Shown piece after piece: positions 25,591 through 34,608 of a stretch of 64,000 nucleotides of DNA. The number at the start of each line of letters is the position of its first letter. Within the stretch, counting starts at the first letter, position 1. The translations under genes were made by a program, and so were the position numbers. Source of the DNA: Deferribacteres bacterium (GTDB lineage: Bacteria > Zhuqueibacterota > Zhuqueibacteria > Zhuqueibacterales > Geothermadaptataceae); contig JACKDE010000007.1 of assembly GCA_020633675.1 (NCBI GenBank), positions 1-64,000 of the forward strand. Direction: 5' to 3'. The notes beneath the pieces were generated by a model. That model searched no databases and had not been told where the DNA came from. It saw only the letters and a program-made list of their open reading frames with translations.

Positions 25591-25608
25591 AAACACGAGT
25601 GTGTTTTT
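25591..25608 (+). terminator. Weak hairpin with T-run between the glycosylase gene and tpx
   Basis: AAACAC (25591-25596) pairs with GTGTTT (25601-25606) around a GAGT loop, followed by TT. The stem is only 6 bp, so at most partial termination or attenuation is expected. Confidence 0.3.
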
Positions 25609-25666
25609 GCAGCCCAATATATATTTGACTTTGTATGAAAAAATGAATGTGAACAAGGAGAATGAA

Positions 25667-26185
25667 ATGGATGAGCGTAAAGGTGCTTTTTCCAGCAGAG
25701 GAAAGGCATTGACTGTGTATGGCAAAGAGTTGGCCGTCGGCGATACAGCTCCACGCTTTACCGTGAGCAAAAGCTTATTGGAAAATGTGGACTCTAAGGA
25801 CATTTTGAAAAATAAAGTTACCATTCTGAGCACAGTGCCATCGCTGGATACCGGCATATGCGATATGCAAACACGCAAATTTAATGAAGAAGCGAGCAAA
25901 TTGGGCGAAAACGTCCAGGTGGTGACGATTAGCATGGATCTGCCAACAGCACAGGCACGCTGGTGCGGTGCTGCTGGTTTGGACAACGCTATTGTGCTTT
26001 CCGATTATAAAGAAGCCGATTTTGGCAAGGCCTTTGGCTGCCTTGTCATAGAGATGCGGGTACTGCAACGCGGTGCATTTGTCATCGATGTTGATGGCGT
26101 GATTCAGTATGCTGAATATATGTCGGATATTTCAATGCAACCCAACTACGATGCAGTTATAAAAGTCGCCAAATCCCTGCTTTAG
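25667..26185 (+). CDS. tpx: Tpx, thiol peroxidase
   Basis: Atypical 2-Cys peroxiredoxin that reduces lipid and alkyl hydroperoxides using thioredoxin. It has 172 residues. The peroxidatic Cys65 lies in PSLDTGICDMQTRKF and the resolving Cys100 in MDLPTAQARWCGAAGL, matching the C61/C95 pair of E. coli Tpx. The Thr three residues before the peroxidatic Cys (DTGIC) is kept. The ATG at 25667 has AAGGAG 6 nt upstream. The in-frame extension from 25463 overlaps the glycosylase gene and is not coding. It is the last gene before a strong terminator. Confidence 0.96.
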   Translation: MDERKGAFSSRGKALTVYGKELAVGDTAPRFTVSKSLLENVDSKDILKNKVTILSTVPSLDTGICDMQTRKFNEEASKLGENVQVVTISMDLPTAQARWCGAAGLDNAIVLSDYKEADFGKAFGCLVIEMRVLQRGAFVIDVDGVIQYAEYMSDISMQPNYDAVIKVAKSLL

Positions 26186-26205
26186 TTTCTAAATTTTAGT
26201 TAATC

Positions 26206-26242
26206 AGCGGATTGTCAGGCTAACTGGCAATCCGCTTTTTTT
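26206..26242 (+). terminator. Rho-independent terminator after tpx
   Basis: AGCGGATTG (26206-26214) pairs with CAATCCGCT (26228-26236); CAG/CTG extends the stem after a one-base mismatch. A run of seven T ends at 26242. It closes the plsY-tpx operon, 20 nt after the tpx stop. Confidence 0.92.
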
Positions 26243-26275
26243 ATCAATTCATACGTCGCCTCTTGCGTTCAATCC

Positions 26276-27139
26276 ATGCACCACAAGACTTCAAAAGGCT
26301 TGGTTCGAAAGATGATGCATTTTGTTGCAGTGCCAATTGCGCTGATCGCACTGTTTCTTTTCCTGGTCCGAATGGTTGAAAATAAGCTGGTTTTTTTTCC
26401 TGCAACCTACCCTGAAGGTTTTTGGCAGCCGCAACAATATGCCCTGCAGCCTACCGACGCTTTTTTTGAAGCTTCCGACGGTGTGAAATTGCATGGCTGG
26501 TATTTTGAACAGGAAAACAGCATTGCAACTTTGCTGATATTTCATGGCAATGCTGGTAATATTTCCCATCGCTTGCACTTCATTGCCCAGTTGAAAGCAC
26601 ACCTGCCGGTAAACGTTTTTATTTTTGACTACCGCGGATATGGCAAAAGTGAAGGCTCACCATCAGAAAGTGGGCTTTATTTGGATGCTCGTGCTGCCTA
26701 CGCCTACCTGACGGAAACATTGCGCTGCGCATCTCATGAAATTATTCTGCATGGTCGTAGTTTGGGGGGCGCAATCGCAATTGATTTAGCCCGCGAGGTT
26801 GATGCTGGAGGCTTGTTGCTTGAGTCGACCTTCTCGCGTGGCAATGACATGGCGCGTGAGATGTTCAAGTTTATGCCGGTGTGGTGGCTTTCCAAAATTA
26901 AACTCGATTCACAAGCCAAAATTGCTGCGATCGATTTGCCGTTGCTCATGTTTCACGGTAGAAGGGATCGGGTCGTGCCTTTCCATTTGGGCCAAAAATT
27001 GTTTGAAGCGGCGAATGAGCCCAAGCAATTTATTGAAATTCCAAAAGCTGGACATAACGATGTATACGTGGTCGGCGAAACGGAATTTTTTCCAGCCATA
27101 CAGATATTTCTCGAGCAAACTATTGCCGGAAAAGAATAG
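26276..27139 (+). CDS. Membrane-anchored alpha/beta hydrolase (BEM46/ABHD13-like)
   Basis: Serine hydrolase of 287 residues. An N-terminal anchor (about 14-34, FVAVPIALIALFLFLVRMV) holds it on the membrane. The oxyanion motif FHGNAGNISHR lies near 86-96, then DYRGYGKSEGSPSE. The nucleophile is the Ser of HGRSLGGA (about 162). The triad Asp is in GRRDRVVP and the His in KAGHNDVY. The substrate is unknown: many relatives are lipases, esterases or thioesterases. The ATG at 26276 has no clear ribosome site; an ATG at 26309 is possible but would shorten the anchor. It is followed 4 nt later by the transporter gene. Confidence 0.85.
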   Translation: MHHKTSKGLVRKMMHFVAVPIALIALFLFLVRMVENKLVFFPATYPEGFWQPQQYALQPTDAFFEASDGVKLHGWYFEQENSIATLLIFHGNAGNISHRLHFIAQLKAHLPVNVFIFDYRGYGKSEGSPSESGLYLDARAAYAYLTETLRCASHEIILHGRSLGGAIAIDLAREVDAGGLLLESTFSRGNDMAREMFKFMPVWWLSKIKLDSQAKIAAIDLPLLMFHGRRDRVVPFHLGQKLFEAANEPKQFIEIPKAGHNDVYVVGETEFFPAIQIFLEQTIAGKE

Positions 27140-27143
27140 ACTA

Positions 27144-28058
27144 ATGCCTTCATTCGCCAAAGAAGGGAAATCTAGCTCTTTCATACACGATGAACCCACG
27201 CCATTTCGGCTGATCTCGATCGCAACAATCGGTGTGCTGGCGGTCTCCCTTGCAGCCATTTTTATTCGTTGGTGCCAGGCGCCAGCTTTGGCAATTGCAG
27301 CCTATCGCTTATGCATCTCTTCGCTGGTGTTAATCGTGCTGGGATATCGAAAATGGCCAGTTCTGTCGCAGAATTTGGAGTCACGCGAATGGCGCATTGC
27401 TGCTATCTCTGGCCTGTTTTTAGCCATCCATTTCGGTGCCTGGATATCCTCCCTTGAAATGACCTCGGTAGCAAGCAGCGTTGTCCTGGTTTCGACCTCG
27501 CCATTTTGGGCGGCTTTGGGGGCATGGCTTTTTCTGAAAGCACGCATTCAGAGGTTTTTCGTTTTCGGCTTTCTGTTGGCGTTTGCCGGCATGATTGTTA
27601 TTGCCAGCCAGGGCAGCAATCATCAGGACTCGTTCGCCGGCAACGCGCTGGCTCTCATTGGCGCCATCGGCGGTGCCGGCTACATGTTGTGTGGTCGCTA
27701 TTTGCGTGCAAAGTTAGATACGTTGTCATACGTGATGCTCGCATACACATTCGCTGGCGTTTTTCTATTATTGCTTGTTTTGGCTTCGGGCACACCGCTT
27801 TCCAATTTTAGCTGGCAAACATACGGTTTGTTCTTGCTTATCGCGCTGGTGCCGCAATTGGTTGGACACACATCGTTCAATTGGGCGCTTAAATACCTAT
27901 CGACGCCAGTGGTCTCAACGATCATGCTCGGTGAGCCTGTATTTGCCACCATCTTTGCTTTCTTGTTACTTAGTGAAATCCCATCGCTATCGCAGGTTGC
28001 GGGGTGCCTGTTGATTTTGCTGGGAGTTGCACTGTCCATCTGGTCTGATAAGTCATGA
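27144..28058 (+). CDS. EamA/DMT-family transporter
   Basis: A ten-helix drug/metabolite transporter of 304 residues. Two EamA repeats are visible. The first runs ISIATIGVLAVSLAAIFIRWC through AALGAWLFLKARIQ; the second starts near GGAGYMLCGRYLRAKL and ends SQVAGCLLILLGVALSIW. Each repeat ends with a helix rich in Gly, Leu and Ile, and STPVVSTIMLGEPVFATIFA is the typical second-repeat motif. The substrate cannot be predicted. The frame is open 115 codons upstream but this overlaps the hydrolase gene; I start at ATG 27144, 4 nt after the hydrolase stop, so the two are probably one operon. Confidence 0.88.
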   Translation: MPSFAKEGKSSSFIHDEPTPFRLISIATIGVLAVSLAAIFIRWCQAPALAIAAYRLCISSLVLIVLGYRKWPVLSQNLESREWRIAAISGLFLAIHFGAWISSLEMTSVASSVVLVSTSPFWAALGAWLFLKARIQRFFVFGFLLAFAGMIVIASQGSNHQDSFAGNALALIGAIGGAGYMLCGRYLRAKLDTLSYVMLAYTFAGVFLLLLVLASGTPLSNFSWQTYGLFLLIALVPQLVGHTSFNWALKYLSTPVVSTIMLGEPVFATIFAFLLLSEIPSLSQVAGCLLILLGVALSIWSDKS

Positions 28059-28184
28059 ATTTGAATTTTTGCAAAATATGCTGGGTTGTTGGGATGCGCC
28101 GATACTTCTTTCCAACGCTCTGCAAAATCGTTCAGATCATCTGAAAGCCGTTAACCAAAATCGATAGGGAAGGTGCTCTGCGAA

Positions 28185-31100
28185 ATGCAAACGACTCCAT
28201 CCGCCGCTGCTGATCCAGGCGCGACACTCATCTATAAAAATGTGCGTTTTTCGATGTTGACATCCCGTTTGATCCGGATGGAATGGAGCGAAGATGGCCA
28301 TTTCGAAGATCGTGCAAGTCTGGTTTTCCTGCATCGCCAGCAGCCGGTGCCGCAGTGGCGCGTGCAGGAACACGATGACTGGCTTGAGATTGAAACCGCG
28401 CACTTGATTGTTCGTTACCGTATCGATTCAGGAAAATTTGCAGCTGATAATCTAAAAATCAGCTTTTTAGCAAAAGGCGACCAAATCGATTGGGTGCCGG
28501 GCAAAGAAGACATTGGCAATTTAGGTGGGACGGCCCGAACGCTCGATGGGGTATCGGGGACAATACCGCTCGAGCAGGGGATTATATCACGAGATGGCTG
28601 GGCAGTGGTCGATGATTCGACGAGACCAGTTTTTGATAACAGCGAGTGGGCGTGGGTGCAAAAGCGCCAGCCTGGCGATCAGCAGGATTGGTATTTTTTC
28701 GGATACGGGCAGGATTATCGCGCTGCATTGGGAGATTTTGTCAGCGTAGCCGGACGCATCCCGTTGCCGCCACGCTATGCGTTTGGATTGTGGTGGTCGC
28801 GGTATTGGGCTTACACCGATCAGGAGCTATTGCAACTGGCCAGCGATTTTGAACGAAATGACGTTCCCCTTGATGTATTCGTCGTTGATATGGACTGGCA
28901 TAAAACCTTTAACCTGCGTTGGGATGATGGACGGCAAGATCAATCCGGGCATCATTTGGGGTGGTCCGGCTATTCCTGGGAACCGGCGCTTTTTCCTGAT
29001 CCGGAAAGCTTTTTTGCTGACTTGAAAGCCATGGGACTGCGAGTTACCCTAAATCTCCATCCGGCCTCCGGCGTGCAGCCGTTTGAAATTCAGTATGAGC
29101 AAATGGCCAAAGCGATGGGGATCGATCCGGGTACGCAGAACTATGTGCCTTTTAACATTATCGACAAACGATTTGTCGAGAACTATTTCAAAATTCTGCA
29201 TCATCCCCTGGAAGAAATGGGTGTGGATTTTTGGTGGATTGACTGGCAGCAAGGCGATCAAACCGAGGTGCCAGACTTGCATCCAATCTGGTATTTAAAT
29301 TACACCCATTTTACTGATATGGAACGGCGCGCCAAACGGCGGCCGCTCATTTTTCATCGCTGGGGCGGACTTGGAAATCATCGCTATCAAATCGGCTTTT
29401 CCGGCGATACCGTATCGAATTGGAAATCCTTGGCCTTTCAGCCGTATTTTACAGCCACGGCGGGTAACGTCGGTTATGGCTATTGGAGCCACGATATCGG
29501 TGGGCATATGCCCGGCAAGTTAGAACCAGAGCTTTATCTGCGCTGGCTGCAATTTGGTGCCTTCAGCCCGGTTTTGCGTACTCACACGACCAAAAACACC
29601 GATGCGGAGCGACGTATTTGGGCGTTTCCACCGGAGCACAGCGCGGCGATGCGCCAAAGCATTAAGCTGCGTTATGCACTCATCCCATACATGTACACTG
29701 CTGCTCGCATTGCATACGACAGTGGTGTGTCCATTTGCCGGCCTATGTACTACGATTGGCCAGAAAAAGATGAAGCCTATGCATTCCAGCAGCAATACAT
29801 GTTCGGCGACGATATCCTGGTTTCCCCCATTTCTGAACCTGTAAGTCCGCTTAATCAGCTGGCTAAAAAGCTGATATGGTTGCCAGATGGCATGTGGTAT
29901 GATTGGACCAAGGGCAAACATGTACAGGGTGGACAAGTCATCTCCCAGCATTACGCAGTCGACGAAATCCCGGTTTTTGTAAAGGCCGGCGCGATTGTAC
30001 CAATGCAAGCCGAAATGCAGCGCAGTGATGAAAAACCGCTCGATCCGCTGATTATGAAAATATTTCCAGGCGATCAAGGAGAGACGCGAGTGTATGAAGA
30101 TCACGGCGACTCGCTTGACTATCAGCAAGGCGAGTTTGCCTGGACTCGCATCACACATCAGGGACAAAGCGATGGTGGGCACGAAGTCGTTATCTTTGCT
30201 GCTGAAGGTCGGTTCTCCGGCATGCTGGAATGGCGCGCCTACGAAATCCATCTCATTGGAGTTTGGCCGCCAGCGACGATTTCCTGCAATGGAAAATCGC
30301 TGACATTCAGCAAAAAACTGCAGGGCATGGCCTGGCGCTATGATGGTGAAACGGTGACAACCATCATCCAGTTGCCACGCTTTTCTGTTCGCGAAACGAT
30401 CAGATTACAAATAGTGCCGCAAGTCAGTTTGTTGCAAAAAGCCAATCTGCTGGATGGTGTAGCAGGCAAGCTCGCACGACTACGTCGGATTATGCCTATG
30501 CTCAATGCACTTTGGCCGAAAGAGTGGTCGCCGGATAGCGTGGTTCATGCAGCCCAAACTGGACGCCGTATCAGCTTGCAGCCTGAAACTGCTTTGCATG
30601 AATTGAAAAGTTTGTACCGCGCAGATCAGAAAATCATTGCGGCAATTGAGAAGCTTGAAGTGCCGCAAAAAGATGTATTGCAAGCAGCAACAGCCCATTT
30701 TGCCGAGTTGGATGCGCCGGTGTTGCCGAGTTGGCAGAATATCTCTGAAAGGGCAGATTGGTCCGCGCGTGCTGGCCATCAAGTTGTGGTCTTTCGGGAA
30801 AAAATGTGGCTTTTGGGTGGCCAAGGCGAAAACGGATTTTGTGGCGATATCTGGTGCAGCATCAATGGGATCAGCTGGGAATGCATGCAGCGATCAGCTC
30901 CCTGGACCGCACGTGCCGGCCACACATGCATTGTACATAAAGGCGTGCTGTACTTAATTGCGGGACGAAACGAAGAAGGTGTTTTAAACGATATTTGGTG
31001 CTCTGGAAATGGCATCGAGTGGGCTCAGGTCACCCCAGGTTCGCCCTGGCCAGCGCGCAGCGACCACGCATGCGTGACTTTCCAAAATCAGCTCATTATA

Positions 31101-31637
31101 ATCGCTGGCAAAGGGCAGAATGGCGTTCTTGCAGATGTTTGGTGTTCTCAAGACGGCGCGGATTGGGAGCTTCTGACCAATTCACCGAAATTTCAGCCGC
31201 GTGCCGGGTTGGCGGCTCTCGTTTATGATGGTATGCTTTGGATTTCAGGTGGACACGGACGCGCCACCTATGCAGATGCCTGGTGTTCTTCAGACGGCAA
31301 AAAATGGAGACAGGCAACCCGTGGTCAATATGCGTTGCCCCGGACGAACCACAGCGTCATTGCCAGTGATGATAAGCTGTGGATATTAGGCGGACAGTCT
31401 CCGGATTGGCATTGCTATTTGAATGACATCTGGTGGTCAGAGAATGGCATTGAATGGCAGCAAGTGACGGATGATGCTGACTGGTTGGCGCGAGGCGGTC
31501 AGGCTGTAATTGCATTCGATGGCAAGCTGCATTTATGTGGAGGTTTTTCAGCAATACATACACTTGCTGGTAAAAAGAGTGTCTTTTTCAATGATATTTG
31601 GACCTGGCCACTGAATGAAGTGGAGAAAACGCTTTAA
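28185..31637 (+). CDS. GH31 glycoside hydrolase fused to a C-terminal kelch-type beta-propeller
   Basis: A 1150-residue enzyme. Residues about 15-190 are the GH31 N-terminal beta-sandwich (galactose-mutarotase-like). The catalytic barrel contains WWIDWQQGD, with Asp353 as probable nucleophile, and GFSGDTVSNW with Asp408 as probable acid/base. A beta-sandwich with a DUF5110-like part follows to about 750. Residues about 849-1147 hold six kelch-like repeats, each ending G-DIWCS/W-x-GxxW (for example ARAGHTCIVHKGVLYLIAG), enough for one six-bladed propeller. No signal peptide, so it appears cytoplasmic. The ATG at 28185 follows GGGAAGG; a GTG at 28173 is the alternative. Confidence 0.9.
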   Translation: MQTTPSAAADPGATLIYKNVRFSMLTSRLIRMEWSEDGHFEDRASLVFLHRQQPVPQWRVQEHDDWLEIETAHLIVRYRIDSGKFAADNLKISFLAKGDQIDWVPGKEDIGNLGGTARTLDGVSGTIPLEQGIISRDGWAVVDDSTRPVFDNSEWAWVQKRQPGDQQDWYFFGYGQDYRAALGDFVSVAGRIPLPPRYAFGLWWSRYWAYTDQELLQLASDFERNDVPLDVFVVDMDWHKTFNLRWDDGRQDQSGHHLGWSGYSWEPALFPDPESFFADLKAMGLRVTLNLHPASGVQPFEIQYEQMAKAMGIDPGTQNYVPFNIIDKRFVENYFKILHHPLEEMGVDFWWIDWQQGDQTEVPDLHPIWYLNYTHFTDMERRAKRRPLIFHRWGGLGNHRYQIGFSGDTVSNWKSLAFQPYFTATAGNVGYGYWSHDIGGHMPGKLEPELYLRWLQFGAFSPVLRTHTTKNTDAERRIWAFPPEHSAAMRQSIKLRYALIPYMYTAARIAYDSGVSICRPMYYDWPEKDEAYAFQQQYMFGDDILVSPISEPVSPLNQLAKKLIWLPDGMWYDWTKGKHVQGGQVISQHYAVDEIPVFVKAGAIVPMQAEMQRSDEKPLDPLIMKIFPGDQGETRVYEDHGDSLDYQQGEFAWTRITHQGQSDGGHEVVIFAAEGRFSGMLEWRAYEIHLIGVWPPATISCNGKSLTFSKKLQGMAWRYDGETVTTIIQLPRFSVRETIRLQIVPQVSLLQKANLLDGVAGKLARLRRIMPMLNALWPKEWSPDSVVHAAQTGRRISLQPETALHELKSLYRADQKIIAAIEKLEVPQKDVLQAATAHFAELDAPVLPSWQNISERADWSARAGHQVVVFREKMWLLGGQGENGFCGDIWCSINGISWECMQRSAPWTARAGHTCIVHKGVLYLIAGRNEEGVLNDIWCSGNGIEWAQVTPGSPWPARSDHACVTFQNQLIIIAGKGQNGVLADVWCSQDGADWELLTNSPKFQPRAGLAALVYDGMLWISGGHGRATYADAWCSSDGKKWRQATRGQYALPRTNHSVIASDDKLWILGGQSPDWHCYLNDIWWSENGIEWQQVTDDADWLARGGQAVIAFDGKLHLCGGFSAIHTLAGKKSVFFNDIWTWPLNEVEKTL

Positions 31638-31766
31638 ACGCCTGGGTGTGAAAGCAACAAGCATTGATTTTGCCGAGCAAACCGGAGCGCTATTTTTAGC
31701 TGCACCGCGATGTGTGTACATTGATCATCTCTGCAAATCCTGCTGCGCCAGAGCGTGGTAGTGGTT

Positions 31767-33608
31767 TTACTGTTTGGTGGCAACCTGCTTGACTGGCCGC
31801 GCGAATTCGATAAGCTGCACACACATTTCGTAGCGTATAAACGGCGTGATCAGGTAAACGCCGTTGAAATGCTGCAAAACTTCTTCCTGCATTTCCAATG
31901 CGATGCGCACGCCTTCCTGCCGCGCTCTTTCACCTTCATACTTTGCCAATCTTTTGCGCACAGATTCGGAAATTTCGATCCCGGGTACTTCGTTGTGCAG
32001 GAATTCGGCGTTGCGCAAACTCACCAGCGGCATGATCCCGATAAAAAATGGCTGGTCAAAGTTTTTAGCGACATCGGCCAATTCGCGTGCCTGTTTCGGA
32101 TCATATATCGGCTGGGTCATCACGTACTCCGCTCCGAGCGCGACTTTTTTTTCCAGCCGCCGCACCTGGGTATCAAGCCTTTTGACATTCGGATTAAAAG
32201 CCACGCCGGTCACAAATTCAGTGCCTTCACCAATGGCTCGACCTGAAAATGCCATTCCGTTATTGAGTTGCTTGATCATGCGCACCAGATTGAAGCTGTT
32301 CAAATCATAAACTGATGTAGCTCCGGGCTGATCACCAAATTTTGCTGGATCGCCTGTCAGTGCAAGCACATAATTCATGCCAAGAGCGTGCAGTCCCATC
32401 AACTCGGCTTGGGTGCCAATCAAATTGCGGTCTCGGCAAGAAATATGAATGATGGGCAGAAGTCCGGTAGCCTCTTTCACCAGATGCCCGAGCGCCATGT
32501 TGCTCATGCGTGTAATGCCAAGCGATGAATCTGCCATGGTGATGGCGTCTGCGCCCGCATACTTGAGCGCCTGCGCACCCTCGATGATTTTCTGATGCTG
32601 TAAATCGCGCGGTGGATCGAGTTCGACAATAAAAGTTGGTCGCTCTTTAACCACTTGCAATAAGCTTGGCCGTACGTCTCGTTGGCGAGGGGATGGCGCA
32701 ACCTGCAGCTTGTGTCGTACAGTACGCTTGGTGGTCACGGGTGTCATGCCCTTCAAGGCTTTGGCCATGGCATGAACGTGCTCGGGAGTGGTGCCGCAAC
32801 AGCCGCCGATCAGACGCACGCCCTGTTCGCGAAAGCGCAGTGCGCTGTCGGCAAAGTACTCCGGTGTTGACAGATAAATATAGCGTCCATCGGTATAAGA
32901 TGGCATGCCCGCATTCGGGTAGGCAGACAAGATTGTACCATCATCGATTGGAACTTGTTCCAGTGCCCGCAAAATGCCTGCCGGTCCTTTGGCGCAATTT
33001 ACACCGACGACAGCAGCCCCCATTTTCTTTAATCGCGCAAAAGTTGAAACAATATGTTGACCATCGCGCAAATAGCCTTCTTCATCTACCGTGACTTGTG
33101 CAATGACCGGCAGCTCGGTTGTTGTGCGTGTTGCGCTCAATGCAGCTTCTATGTCATTGGCGCGCGTGAAGGTTTCGAGTAAAATAGCATCCGGATCACC
33201 GCTCGCCAAGATTTCGACTTGTGCTGCGAATGCGTTGTAGAGTGCGTCATCAGTGATTTCATCGGTTTCGCGTGAACGTGCAGGTCCGACCGCGGCCAGT
33301 ACGTAAATATCTTCACCGGCTACCGCTTTTGCCAATTCAACAGCACGTAGGTTGATTTCATCATGATCTTCTGAAAGCTCAAAGCGTGCAAGCTTGAATC
33401 TGTTGGCGGCAAAGCTGTTGGTTTCGATAGCTTGCGCACCGGCAGCGATATACTCACGATGAATTTCCTGCACCAGGGCCGGGCGGCTGATGTTCAGTTC
33501 TTCAAAGCAGTGTGAGGTCGGGATGCCTCTGGAATAGAGCATTGTTCCCATCGCGCCATCGCCGACGATGATGTTTTGTTGAATACATTCGAGAAATGGC
33601 TTTTTCAT
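31767..33608 (-). CDS. Bifunctional homocysteine S-methyltransferase / methylenetetrahydrofolate reductase
   Basis: A 613-residue fusion as in Bacillus YitJ. The N-terminal methyltransferase (1-295) has GDGAMGTMLYSRG and the zinc-binding cysteines: one in VGVNCAKGP (near 204) and the pair in LIGGCCGTTPEH (near 270). The C-terminal domain (about 310-613) is a MetF barrel: FIVELDPPRDL, ALTGDPAKFGDQPGA, GVAFNPN, EYVMTQPIYDP. Together they would make methyl-THF and methylate homocysteine. Last gene of the minus-strand run; AAGGA precedes the ATG. Confidence 0.93.
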   Translation of the reverse strand: MKKPFLECIQQNIIVGDGAMGTMLYSRGIPTSHCFEELNISRPALVQEIHREYIAAGAQAIETNSFAANRFKLARFELSEDHDEINLRAVELAKAVAGEDIYVLAAVGPARSRETDEITDDALYNAFAAQVEILASGDPDAILLETFTRANDIEAALSATRTTTELPVIAQVTVDEEGYLRDGQHIVSTFARLKKMGAAVVGVNCAKGPAGILRALEQVPIDDGTILSAYPNAGMPSYTDGRYIYLSTPEYFADSALRFREQGVRLIGGCCGTTPEHVHAMAKALKGMTPVTTKRTVRHKLQVAPSPRQRDVRPSLLQVVKERPTFIVELDPPRDLQHQKIIEGAQALKYAGADAITMADSSLGITRMSNMALGHLVKEATGLLPIIHISCRDRNLIGTQAELMGLHALGMNYVLALTGDPAKFGDQPGATSVYDLNSFNLVRMIKQLNNGMAFSGRAIGEGTEFVTGVAFNPNVKRLDTQVRRLEKKVALGAEYVMTQPIYDPKQARELADVAKNFDQPFFIGIMPLVSLRNAEFLHNEVPGIEISESVRKRLAKYEGERARQEGVRIALEMQEEVLQHFNGVYLITPFIRYEMCVQLIEFARPVKQVATKQ

Positions 33609-33625
33609 TGTGAACGTCCTTGTCG

Positions 33626-34555
33626 TTATCTTTCCAGCCGCAGTGTGGCTTCGTAAACGTGGCGACAGTAACCAGATACCTTTACGCGCTCGACTTTATC
33701 ATCTTCCTGGATAGCAGTGACATAGAGCCGGCTTGGTCTGCCGAGAAAATCGCCTTGGTCGATAATATAATCTGTTTGCCCGTTTTCATTTTCCATACCA
33801 TTCGCTGCTAAAAAAGCACCCAGTGCACCGGCTGCACTACCTGTAGCTGGATCTTCAAAGAGCAGGTGACCGCTAAAAAAACGCGCATGCGCATTGCTGC
33901 CGGGGCGAAGCCTGTCGCGCACGGTGAAAGCATATGCCATCTCGCAACCATGCTCGTCGCATACTTCCCGTAGTGAGCCGACTTCAAGCCCAAGACTGCT
34001 TAAAATTTCCACATTTTTGACCGGCACCATCATGCAAGGCATGCCTGTTGAGACCACCTGCGGGCTGGCAAAATCCAGATCGAGATCTTTCACTTCGCAG
34101 CAAAGACCATGCGCCAGCCTCTCCAGATCGTCGATGTAAGCCATAAAGCGCGGTTCTTTTTGTGTCATGGTAATTTGGCCGATTTCTTCATCTTCAAGAT
34201 GAATATCGACCGGTAGCACACTGTTGGAAACCTGCTGGTAAACACGAGTCGGATTTTCCTTTAGTGCGAACCGTCCGAGATGGGCAAGCACATAGTGCGC
34301 ACCGATGGCAGGATGGCCGATAAGCTGCAACTCCTGCATCGATGTGAATATGCGGATTTTATGATGTGCACCGGGCAGATCTGCCGGGAAGACAAAGGCG
34401 ACTTCCGACAGATTCAACTCAAAAGCGATGGCCAGCATTTCTTCATCAGATAAGCCTTCTGCATCTGGGAAAACAGCAAGCGGATTTCCGCCAAACCGTT
34501 TTTCTGCAAAGACATCGACATGATAGAATTTATATTCGATTGTTTGTGCGTTCAT
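33626..34555 (-). CDS. PhzF-family isomerase/epimerase-like protein
   Basis: A 309-residue protein of the diaminopimelate-epimerase fold. Typical PhzF blocks are VDVFAEKRFGGNPLAVFPDA, ELNLSEVAFVFPA (catalytic Glu near 50), IFTSMQELQLIGHPAIGAHYVL, and the C-terminal GSNAHARFFSGHLLFEDPATGSAAGALGAF with the glycine-rich PATGSAA loop. The family isomerises small metabolites; here there is no phenazine cluster, so the substrate is unknown. GAGGAGGG precedes the ATG. Its stop is 17 nt before the HMT/MTHFR start. Confidence 0.88.
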   Translation of the reverse strand: MNAQTIEYKFYHVDVFAEKRFGGNPLAVFPDAEGLSDEEMLAIAFELNLSEVAFVFPADLPGAHHKIRIFTSMQELQLIGHPAIGAHYVLAHLGRFALKENPTRVYQQVSNSVLPVDIHLEDEEIGQITMTQKEPRFMAYIDDLERLAHGLCCEVKDLDLDFASPQVVSTGMPCMMVPVKNVEILSSLGLEVGSLREVCDEHGCEMAYAFTVRDRLRPGSNAHARFFSGHLLFEDPATGSAAGALGAFLAANGMENENGQTDYIIDQGDFLGRPSRLYVTAIQEDDKVERVKVSGYCRHVYEATLRLER

Positions 34556-34608
34556 GTTCCATCCCTCCTCTAACTATTGCGTTGCTGTGGTTTCGCTATC
34601 TGATGAAA

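Noticed and set aside
26799..27143. N-terminal extension of the EamA transporter
   Set aside because: The extra 115 codons lie inside the hydrolase gene in another frame; the transporter begins normally at 27144.
29520..30251. 243-codon frame antisense to GH31
   Set aside because: Fully inside a well-supported gene on the other strand; composition is Cys/His-rich and non-protein-like.
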